Below are positions 29,584-37,525 of a DNA stretch of 64,000 nucleotides, piece by piece; within the stretch, counting starts at the first letter, position 1, and each line of letters starts with the position of its first letter. Source of the DNA: JBEVJK01 sp963791325 (GTDB lineage Bacteria; Pseudomonadota; Alphaproteobacteria; Rhizobiales; Rhizobiaceae); NCBI GenBank assembly GCA_963791325.1, contig CAWBRU010000015.1, forward strand, positions 62,001-126,000. The letters are read 5' to 3'. The notes under the pieces were generated by a model, which saw nothing but the letters and a program-made list of their open reading frames with translations, made no database searches and was not told the DNA's origin. Made by a program: the position numbers and the translations under genes.

Positions 29584-29898
29584 CTAGGCAGCCTTCTTCG
29601 CCTTGGCCTCGGCCTCGATCACCCCCATCACATCGGACTCCTTCATGATCATCAGATCCTCGCCATCGAGCCTGATCTCGGTGCCCGACCATTTGCCGAA
29701 CAGGATGCGGTCGCCGACCCTGACGTCGAGCGGCTGCAGCTGGCCACTGTCGTCACGCGCGCCGGGGCCGGCGGCGAGGACCTCGCCTTCCTGCGGCTTC
29801 TCCTTGGCCGTATCGGGGATGATAATGCCGCCTGCCGTCTTTTCCTCGGCCTCGATGCGGCGGACCAGAATACGGTCGTGCAATGGACGAAACGTCAT
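29584..29898 (-). CDS. groES: 10-kDa co-chaperonin GroES
   Basis: 104 residues. It begins MTFRPLHDRILVRRIEAEEKT, has the mobile-loop block TAGGIIIPDTAKEKPQEG, and ends in a Lys/Ala-rich tail (EAEAKAKKAA). GroES caps the GroEL ring during protein folding. I use the ATG at 29898; the upstream in-frame extension (to 30021) overlaps the promoter region and is not GroES-like. Confidence 0.95.
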   Translation of the reverse strand: MTFRPLHDRILVRRIEAEEKTAGGIIIPDTAKEKPQEGEVLAAGPGARDDSGQLQPLDVRVGDRILFGKWSGTEIRLDGEDLMIMKESDVMGVIEAEAKAKKAA

Positions 29899-30046
29899 GT
29901 CGTTCTCCTCGTCAGCAAACAGGTTTTCGAGACCTCCCGCCGCGGTGCATCCAAGCCGATCACACGCGGGCGCGTCACCCGTTCGGCAACGCGCAGCTCG
30001 ATCTGGACCTTGGCTCTTCACGGTTCAAGAGGTCTGCGGGTAGCTC

Positions 30047-30073
30047 TTAGCACTCGCCACCCGAGAGTGCTAG
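30047..30073. promoter_or_regulatory. CIRCE element
   Basis: TTAGCACTC-N9-GAGTGCTAG, 149 bp upstream of groES. It matches the CIRCE consensus (TTAGCACTC-N9-GAGTGCTAA) at every position but the last, with the exact 9-bp spacer. CIRCE is the operator of the heat-shock repressor HrcA, so groESL here should be heat-inducible. Confidence 0.92.
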
Positions 30074-30123
30074 GGCGATCAATTTCCCCGGCCCGTTCGT
30101 GATGGAGTGACGCATCTGAAGTG

Positions 30124-30886
30124 CTAATTCGAGCTGCGGAGTTGGCCGATGCATTCGACCTCTGCGTCCAGGAAGGCTGGATCGACCATATCGGAAAAAT
30201 CCACCCTCACGCGTAGGTTCCGGTCCGGACGGCTGAGTTCTCCGCCTGCGTGCCAGAAGCTCCAGAGGTCGCGGATCAGGTTGTCGATGGTGTCGCGATT
30301 GAAGCGGTAGGCATGCATGGGCACATAGTTTTCGCCGGGTGCCATCATGTGCTCGACATGGCCATCGAATTCGCCCGGGTGAAGCTTCATCGGGCCGAGG
30401 TCCTCAAACCCGGCGGCTAGGAGCGCATGAATCGGGCCGAGATTGCCGTCGACGACGTGAGCGACATAGTCCTCCTCCGTGTCGCTGGTGCGCAAGACGG
30501 CATAGCGGTGGACCAGCATAAGCTTAACCAAAAGGCCAACGATCCCGATGCCGCGGGCGGCGGGATGCACCATCAGAGCGCCCAGCTCCTCTTCCCGACA
30601 AAGCCCGTCGGCTTCCTTGAGAGTATCCTGCAGCATCCCGGCGCCGATGACCCGCTGATCGTCACCGACAACAACGTCATAAAGGCGTTGGGTACGGGCC
30701 GCTTCTTCGAAAATTCGGGCCGAGCGGTCGAACAACGTTCCCTCGTTGAGCGACTCAACGAAGGTGTAGGCGATGCGGTAATCCGACGCGGGCGTTTGCC
30801 GAAAAAAAAGAATGTCGGCGCCGGTGAACGGAGGGGGTCTTTAAATCGCCATGGTTCGGGACCTCCGAATTGTAAAAACCTCTCAT
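30124..30886 (-). pseudogene. GNAT-like acetyltransferase family protein, probable frameshift
   Basis: The intact part (30124-30735, 203 codons) has ELGALMVHPAARGIGIVGLL, which fits the acetyl-CoA-binding V-x-P-x-x-RG-x-G motif of GNAT enzymes, and a long C-terminal region with VDFSDMVDPAFLD. Before its TTG start the frame stays open back to FTGADILFFRQTPASDYRIA, and the adjoining frame offers an ATG at 30886 (MRGFYNSEVPN). The two join at a G5 run at 30833-30837 (C5 on the coding strand) if one base is restored, giving about 253 residues. Substrate unknown. Confidence 0.5.
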
Positions 30887-31589
30887 GAGAGGATCCAGCA
30901 CTCACAGACGATCAGTCAAGAGATCGTGCCGTCGGAGCTTGCAACAACGTCTACAATGGGCGGGCCGCTCCCGTTCAGCTTTCACCGCACATTCAATGGC
31001 GGAGGCCCCTCCCGCCGCAGTCCCATAACGTGGCTGCACCCCGGCAAATCGAGTGGGACACTCGCAACTGAAATTGAGCCCAGTGGCCGACGCCTGGCGC
31101 CGCAATAGGGTAAAACGTACCGGAAGGTGCTCATCCATGGTCCAACGGACTGATCTACAGCTCGCGTACGCAGCGGCGACCGGATGCACCTCCGGCAGTG
31201 CCGAGGCCCGCGTGGGAAACGCGATAGATAACCTGACCGTACCCGCCAGTGGGTACTTCCGGCGGGCGGTCCTGGTTGTCAATCGGCTGATCCGGGTACC
31301 CTGCAACTCCAGATCCTGATGCACGAATGACCGACAGCGCGAAGCCGATGCATCCACGGCGCTAGCACTCTCGTATCGAAAGGGCTAGATTCCGGAGCCC
31401 CTTGACGTCAGAGAAGGTGCAACTTGACCCTTGCGGGTACCGTGTTGTTGCGCCTTGTGCAGCACAAGCACCCATGCTGACCAATGTCCATTCTGACAAT
31501 GTCCCGCGACTGCCGATGCCGGAAAACTCCGGTGCGCAGCCTGAAGCCGCTGCATTCGCGGCAGGTTTGCAACTGCCAGGGAACGGGTC
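30887..31589. other. Intergenic, contains a CIRCE-like palindrome
   Basis: About 700 bp upstream of the large synthetase gene. Apart from the imperfect CIRCE-like repeat at 31362-31388 nothing coding was seen. Confidence 0.4.
31362..31388. promoter_or_regulatory. Degenerate CIRCE-like inverted repeat
   Basis: CTAGCACTC-N9-AAGGGCTAG. The left arm differs from CIRCE by one base and the spacer is 9 bp, but the right arm keeps only 6 of 9 positions. It is about 200 bp upstream of the synthetase gene. It may be a decayed HrcA site. Confidence 0.35.
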
Positions 31590-34500
31590 ATGAAGGAAAT
31601 CACGTACGTATTCGGTGCGCTCGCGGAGCCGGATGTCGAGGCACTGATGCGCATTGGCACTCGGCAACAACTCCGCGTGGGCGACAGGCTCCTAACGGAA
31701 CGAACGCACCCCGACGCGATCTACCTGGTGCTCGATGGGAGACTGAGCGTGGCGGTGAAAGGCCGCGAAAGCGTGATCGCGTACGTCGGCAAGGGGGATA
31801 TTCTCGGCGAAATGTCGCTGCTCGAGTCACAACCAGCAGCCGCCACCGTGTGCGCCATCACACCAGTGACAGTGCTGCGCATCCCTCGAGGCGCGCTCGA
31901 ACAGAGCCTTGCTGCCGATCCTGGTTTCAGCCTGAGGTTCTACCGTGCCCTGGGAATGTTGCTCTCACGTCGCCTCCGCGCGGCGACGTCACCCGCATCA
32001 TCCACGCTCCGTCCTCTTTCGGAGTTGGTCAGGTGGGTGGAGTCGGACCTTACCAATATGGCAAGCCTATTCGTGACTGCCTGCCGGGAGTACCAAGCGC
32101 GACCGGCCTACCAAGTAAACGGGACATGGATCACATACGCTGACTGCGGTGCACGTGTTTCCCGTATCGCGGCGTCGCTGAATGATGTCCTGGCCCAAGC
32201 CCGTCAAGCGACGGGGCGGCAACCGACCATCGCCGTCCTGCTGCCGAACAGCCATCATGTTCTCGAATTCTTCTTCACCGCGGCCGTCACGCACTCCATC
32301 GTCTTCCCGCTGAACCACCGGCTGTCCGTCGCCGAGATCGAGGCCGCATTGCGTGCCAGCGGTGCCATAATCCTCCTGACGTCGGACGCCTTTGCCAAGA
32401 CGCTGGGTGAGGTCCATTGGGCCATGCTCTCCGTGCAGACCATCATCTGGGCGGGTGCTCCGGGTGATCTCCCGGTCAAGGAGCATCGCTCCTGGGATTC
32501 CATCCTGTCGGGCTCGTCCGCCAGCGAGCCATCAATGCCAACGCCATCTTCCTTGCTACAGGGATTCGGTACGTCGGGAACCACCGGACGGAGCAAGACG
32601 GTTCTGCACTCCCACCGAAATGTCTGTATCCATTCCTTCGCGACCATCCAGGCACTCGAACTCAACGCGGATGACGACCACTGCTGGGGCCACTTCGGCC
32701 CTATGTTCCATGTCGGCGACGCCGCCTTCGTATGGATCGCGCTGCTTCTAGGCGCGCGCCATGTCTTCCACGAGAATCAGCTGCATTTCGAAGAGGTCGG
32801 CAAACTCCTGGCCGGCGAGCACGTCACAATCGTCAAGCTGGTGCCGTCGATGCTACAGCTGATGTGTGAATCTGACAGCCTCAAGGCGCTGAGGTTTCCC
32901 GACCTGCGCTGGATTCTTACGGGAGGGGCCGCTCTCGACCCCGCGCTGGTTCACCGGGTCGCCACCCTCTTCGACTGTGATGTCATCCAAGGATACGGCA
33001 TGACGGAGGCGACCTGCCACGTTGCTTTTAAGGTGGAGACGCAGGCGCCCATGAAGGAAGGGCTTCACGTCCTACCCGGACTCGACCTCAAGGTTGTCGA
33101 TCCGGAGGACGAAACGGTGAGCCCAGGGCAAGTCGGAGAAATCGTACTCAAAGGAGAGACGGTGTTCAGCGGCTACCTCGCCGACGGGAAGTGGGAGTCG
33201 GGAAGCGCGGAGGTCTTCACTCGTCAAGGCTATTACCGAAGCGGCGACCTGGGCTCCCTCGACGAGGTTGGCCATGTCCACGTCGTCGGCCGGCGCAAGG
33301 ACATGATCAATGTCGGCGGGGAAAATGTTTTTGCCTGGGAAATCGAGCAGGTCATCGACCACATGGAAGGTGTAAAGGAGTGCGCGGCTTTTGCCATGCC
33401 CGACGACGTGCTCGGCGAAGTAGTTGAGGTTGCCATCGTTCGCGCTGGCGCTCAGCCAACGGTGGCTCGGGTGAAGGAGCGCTGTCGAAAGCTGCTGGCG
33501 AATTTCAAGGTCCCGCATCGCGTGCATTTTGTGGACGAGCTACCGCGGACGCAGACCGGCAAGGTGCAGAAGAAGCTTATCGCAGACAGAATCCGGGCCA
33601 TGCCGGTTCCTCCCGATGCCCAGTTCACCGGAGGCGGACAGTCGTCAGCCACGATCGCTGAAACGGTTGCGGAGGTCGTGACCACTTACATGGCCACGCT
33701 CACCAGCGAGCGCATTGATGATGATCGACCGTTGTTCGACGCTGGCCTCGACTCCCTCGGCACCCTGGAGTTGATTGAGGAGTTCGAGAAGCGCTTTTCG
33801 CTGAAGGTGCCGCCCACTCTCCTGTACGACCATCCGACGATGCGCGAGCTTGTGGCATACTTCGCCTTACAGGACACTGCTGCCGCAGTGGTGTCTGCCG
33901 CTGAGCAACCCCGCGCAACCGATGAGCTACCGAGCACGCCAGCTCCTTCTCGCGCCCGGCGATCGGCAACCGCGCCCGGAGCGCTTTTGCTGCAGGTTGT
34001 GGCTCTCGGCATCAAACCGGCATTGCTCGCCCTAAGTATCGTCCCTCTCCTCGTCCTGTTCGACCTCAGCGCCGGGTGGCTGACCACTTACCAATTGCTG
34101 CTGATGGGACCTCTATGGCTGGCGCTGGTGCCTCTGACCACCATGGCGGTCGTCCTTGTGTTCATGAAGGCGGTCGGGCGGGCAAGCGACCCTGAGCACG
34201 AGCTATGGGGCCCGGAGTACTTTCGGTGGCTCCTAGTTCATCAACTGTTTCGCTCTGTCGAGGGAATTCTAGGGGTGCTGCGGGGGACCGCGATCCTGCG
34301 AGCTTTCTACCGGCTCGGCGGGGCAACGATCGGCAAGGACGTTCAGCTCGATACAGTCACCCTCTACGATTTGGAGTGCATTCACATCGGAGACCAAACG
34401 ATCATCGGGCGAGACGCGAACTTCCAGCCCGCCCGGGTCCATGCCGGCAAGCTCACCAAGCAACCGATCCGGATAGGAAGTCGTTGTTTCATTGGCCCAA

Positions 34501-35294
34501 ACAGCTCGCTGCTCGGGGGCGCGGACATTCCAGACGGCACCAACATCCGGCCTCTGTCCGCCATCAACTCTTCCGTCCCCTCGTCCGCAGCCGACCCGTC
34601 GGGAGCGCCCCGGGTCTCGTCGAAATTTTTGACTTTGTCCTCGCGGACCGCCGGATACCTCGTAGTGGGATATGTCACTACAATGGCCGTCGCCATTGGC
34701 ATGCTCTTCGTGCAATACGCGGTGGAGACTGTCGGGGCCACGGTTCCCTCGATTGCCAACTTGTTGCTGGGCCAAACAGCGACGCCGGTCCCTCTCTCCT
34801 TCTTCGTCGCCGTGGCGTTGGCGATCTACTTCGTGATGCCGGCATCCTATTTTGCCCTGGTGGCGGCCTTCAAGCGACTCCTGCTCGGCAACCTCTCGCC
34901 ACAAATGACGGTAGGAGAGTTGGGAGTCCATCTGACCTGGTCTCACTGGGTCTATAGCAAGCTCTGCGATGTGCCCTTCTTTACGATGTATCTGCAGCTG
35001 AACGTCATGTCGCATCTGACGAAGTGGAACTACCAGCTGCTCGGGTCCCGCGTCGGCGCCCGACCCTTTCTGGCTGCTCCGTATACGGCAGAGCCGGAGC
35101 TGCTTGAGATCGGGGACCGAGGCATGGTGGCGGGGAATGTATCGGTCTATGGCGTCGATGTCCTCGGTCAACGAGCAGGTCCGATCCGCGTAGGAGAGTC
35201 GGCAGTAGTGACAAACTCCTGTGTGCTGCTAGCCGGAGTGGAGCTCCCCGAGTTCGACTCTTCTGGGCGACCTAAGCGTCGCAGGTCAGGCTGA
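31590..35294 (+). CDS. Multidomain synthetase, first part: cNMP-binding, AMP ligase, carrier, membrane beta-helix
   Basis: 1,234 codons. Residues 1-130 form a cNMP-binding-type domain (YVGKGDILGEMSLLESQPAA; the arginine usual after the proline is Ala). Residues about 165-670 form an AMP-binding adenylation domain with FGTSGTTGRSKTV, GYGMTEATCH, YRSGDLG and the C-terminal PRTQTGKVQKK lysine. Residues about 690-760 are a phosphopantetheine carrier with GLDSLG. Then come membrane helices and hexapeptide left-handed beta-helix repeats (ATIGKDVQLDTVTLYDLECI), as in the terminal domain of Pls/PosA-type peptide synthetases. The frame ends in RPKRRRSG, but the next frame continues the beta-helix (VIPPNAIAVGSPPRVV). 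The stop is therefore probably a frameshift near 35265 and the protein continues into the next entry. Confidence 0.85.
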   Translation: MKEITYVFGALAEPDVEALMRIGTRQQLRVGDRLLTERTHPDAIYLVLDGRLSVAVKGRESVIAYVGKGDILGEMSLLESQPAAATVCAITPVTVLRIPRGALEQSLAADPGFSLRFYRALGMLLSRRLRAATSPASSTLRPLSELVRWVESDLTNMASLFVTACREYQARPAYQVNGTWITYADCGARVSRIAASLNDVLAQARQATGRQPTIAVLLPNSHHVLEFFFTAAVTHSIVFPLNHRLSVAEIEAALRASGAIILLTSDAFAKTLGEVHWAMLSVQTIIWAGAPGDLPVKEHRSWDSILSGSSASEPSMPTPSSLLQGFGTSGTTGRSKTVLHSHRNVCIHSFATIQALELNADDDHCWGHFGPMFHVGDAAFVWIALLLGARHVFHENQLHFEEVGKLLAGEHVTIVKLVPSMLQLMCESDSLKALRFPDLRWILTGGAALDPALVHRVATLFDCDVIQGYGMTEATCHVAFKVETQAPMKEGLHVLPGLDLKVVDPEDETVSPGQVGEIVLKGETVFSGYLADGKWESGSAEVFTRQGYYRSGDLGSLDEVGHVHVVGRRKDMINVGGENVFAWEIEQVIDHMEGVKECAAFAMPDDVLGEVVEVAIVRAGAQPTVARVKERCRKLLANFKVPHRVHFVDELPRTQTGKVQKKLIADRIRAMPVPPDAQFTGGGQSSATIAETVAEVVTTYMATLTSERIDDDRPLFDAGLDSLGTLELIEEFEKRFSLKVPPTLLYDHPTMRELVAYFALQDTAAAVVSAAEQPRATDELPSTPAPSRARRSATAPGALLLQVVALGIKPALLALSIVPLLVLFDLSAGWLTTYQLLLMGPLWLALVPLTTMAVVLVFMKAVGRASDPEHELWGPEYFRWLLVHQLFRSVEGILGVLRGTAILRAFYRLGGATIGKDVQLDTVTLYDLECIHIGDQTIIGRDANFQPARVHAGKLTKQPIRIGSRCFIGPNSSLLGGADIPDGTNIRPLSAINSSVPSSAADPSGAPRVSSKFLTLSSRTAGYLVVGYVTTMAVAIGMLFVQYAVETVGATVPSIANLLLGQTATPVPLSFFVAVALAIYFVMPASYFALVAAFKRLLLGNLSPQMTVGELGVHLTWSHWVYSKLCDVPFFTMYLQLNVMSHLTKWNYQLLGSRVGARPFLAAPYTAEPELLEIGDRGMVAGNVSVYGVDVLGQRAGPIRVGESAVVTNSCVLLAGVELPEFDSSGRPKRRRSG

Positions 35295-35458
35295 TGTGAT
35301 CCCCCCGAATGCTATCGCCGTTGGTTCACCTCCAAGGGTCGTCGGACGCACGAATTTTCGGCTCGATGCGGTGTCCACCCGGCAGTACGTTCTAAATCAG
35401 TCTTTGCTCGTTCTGTCTCCAGTGGATCTTCCTGGCCAGCAGTAACGTCGCCGGCTTT

Positions 35459-37192
35459 GTGCTGATCGGACTTTGTTTCAACGGACTCCTGGATTGGGTA
35501 CAGGTCTGGATACTGTGGTGCGCGCTGCCGGGTCTTTTGCTTCTTTCTCGACTGGTGAAAGTTGCCTTCGTGCCTCTCGTCAAATGGCTAGTCCTGGGCA
35601 AGGTGGTAGCAGGCGAGCATTCCGCGTATGGCTGGTACTACACCCGGTGGCTCTTAGTAGAAGCGGTCATCATGGATGTCGAGGCGGCCTTCCTGAAACA
35701 GCTGCAGGGCACGCAGTTCCTCAACCTCCTCTGGCGCGGGCTTGGCGCCCGCGTGGGCCCTAACACCTGCATCCTCGCCTCGTCGCTCGGATGCGATTTC
35801 GATCTAAAGACCATTGGGAGCGACGTGGTCCTGCAGTATCAATCGCTGGTGTTCGGGCACTCGATTGAGCATCACAGTTTGATGCTCGAGGCCACCACGA
35901 TAGGGGACGGCGCGGAGATCGGCCAGTTCGCCATTGTCGAGACCGGCGCCGTTGTGGCTAGTGGACAGATCATCCCCGCACACAAGGCCGTTCACGCCCA
36001 GCGCGGGCCCAAACCGGAGACGGTGGGTCTGCTTAACGTGCAGGACTTCGAAGGTGAGGCCAAGGCAAAGCTTAGCAAACCGATTTTCGACTACTACGCG
36101 GGTGCAGCCGATGATGGGCTGGCACTCGAACGCAACCGGCAAGCCTTCGGCTGGATCCATGTTTGTCCACGGGTGCTCGTCGACGTCTCTTCGGTCTCCA
36201 CCACCTGCCAACTCCTGGGCCACGCGCTCGCCTCGCCGATCCTGATCGCGCCCACCGCCATGCACAAGCTCGCTCATTCGCAAGGTGAATCCGCGGTCGC
36301 GAGGGCAGCTGCCCAGCTCAACATGGGCATGATCGTGTCCATGCTGTCGACCACCGCCCTGGAGCCTTTGGGGGACTTGCTGCGAGGCCCCTCCGGGCTG
36401 GCGCTCTTTCAGCTATACATCCTCAAGGATCAAGGCCTCACGGAGGAGCTGGTTCATCGTGCTGAAGGGAGCGGGTATCAAGGTCTTGTCATCACCGTGG
36501 ATGCCCCGGCATCCGGCCGTCGGGAGGCTGATATCCGGAATCGGCTGGCGCTGGCGAGCCATGTGGATCTCCCTCATCTGAATGGCCGCCGCTCAACGAC
36601 GCGCTCGCCCTTGATCCAGTTCGAGGCGATGAAGGACTCGAGCCTCACATGGAAGCGCCTGGCTTGGCTCCGTGAACAGACAAAATTGCCGATCTGGCTG
36701 AAGGGGATTTTGCGAGAAGAGGACGTGCTGCGCGCCTGTGAGCGGGGCTTCGATGGCGTGGTGTTGTCCAACCACGGGGGACGTCAGCTTGATGTCGCCC
36801 TGTCGCCACTCGAGGTCCTGCCGTCGGCTCTGGAGTTGATGAACCGGGCTGGCTACAAGATCCCGCTTCTAATGGACGGAGGAGTTCGGCGTGGATCCGA
36901 CGTTTTCAAGGCGCTCGGTCTAGGAGCGAATGGCGTGCTCGTAGGCCGGCCAGTCCTGTGGGGCCTCTCCGTGAACGGGCAGAGCGGGGTGACTCAGGTG
37001 TTGAACCTTTTGAATGAGGAGCTCGCACTGACCATGAAACTCGCCGGATGCGCGCGGCTGGGCGATATCTCGTCAGATCTGCTTTACAGCGACCATATCT
37101 TTCGCACGTCACTCGTGCCTCAATGGGGAGCGCGCGACACGGACAACAGCTCCCGAGATGAACGCTCGGTGCGGGAGCCGCGGAGAGGGTGA
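35459..37192 (+). CDS. Multidomain synthetase, second part: beta-helix fused to FMN-dependent alpha-hydroxy acid dehydrogenase
   Basis: 577 codons from GTG, but the frame is open further upstream (QWIFLASSNVAGFVLIG, a membrane helix), so this is very likely the rest of the preceding protein after a second shift near 35420. Residues 1-200 carry membrane helices and beta-helix repeats (RVGPNTCILASSLGCDFDL). From about residue 195 there is a complete FMN_dh domain: IFDYYAGAADDGLALERNR, ILIAPTAMHKLAH, LVITVDAPASGRREADIRNR, PIWLKGILREEDVL, the catalytic-His block LSNHGGRQLD, and LLMDGGVRRGSDV. Family enzymes oxidise lactate, glycolate or other 2-hydroxy acids with FMN. Rejoined, the protein would be about 1,860 residues. 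Confidence 0.85.
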   Translation: MLIGLCFNGLLDWVQVWILWCALPGLLLLSRLVKVAFVPLVKWLVLGKVVAGEHSAYGWYYTRWLLVEAVIMDVEAAFLKQLQGTQFLNLLWRGLGARVGPNTCILASSLGCDFDLKTIGSDVVLQYQSLVFGHSIEHHSLMLEATTIGDGAEIGQFAIVETGAVVASGQIIPAHKAVHAQRGPKPETVGLLNVQDFEGEAKAKLSKPIFDYYAGAADDGLALERNRQAFGWIHVCPRVLVDVSSVSTTCQLLGHALASPILIAPTAMHKLAHSQGESAVARAAAQLNMGMIVSMLSTTALEPLGDLLRGPSGLALFQLYILKDQGLTEELVHRAEGSGYQGLVITVDAPASGRREADIRNRLALASHVDLPHLNGRRSTTRSPLIQFEAMKDSSLTWKRLAWLREQTKLPIWLKGILREEDVLRACERGFDGVVLSNHGGRQLDVALSPLEVLPSALELMNRAGYKIPLLMDGGVRRGSDVFKALGLGANGVLVGRPVLWGLSVNGQSGVTQVLNLLNEELALTMKLAGCARLGDISSDLLYSDHIFRTSLVPQWGARDTDNSSRDERSVREPRRG

Positions 37193-37525
37193 CGACTTCC
37201 GTAGTTCGATCGCGTCTCGCCCATGGGCCCGCCTGTCGGTCGGCGACACTCTAGGTCGGCTGCCAAAGTAAGCAGCCCGCGGCATCGGTGACCGCGACCG
37301 AGGCGCGGACGCCACCTAGGCTGGCTCCGCAGTCCTTTTTGCAAACAACGCCTCAGATGAAGCCTTGCGGCACGCCTCTGAGGTCGGCTTGCCGCACCAA
37401 GCAAGTCATTCGTTCCTGATTGATGGATGGTCGAAACTAGCGAGAGTTGCCCGTTCCGGCGTAGGCTCAAACGGCAAAACCTGACCCACAAGAGACATTG
37501 CAGCCCGAGCCGACACAACTTGGCG
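37193..37525. other. Intergenic between convergent genes, no gene seen
   Basis: About 330 bp between the synthetase and the topoisomerase genes, which converge here. No convincing terminator or ORF. Confidence 0.4.

Noticed and set aside
30889..30910. Second CIRCE half-site (AGCACTC) before the GNAT-like gene
   Set aside because: No matching right arm at 9-bp spacing.
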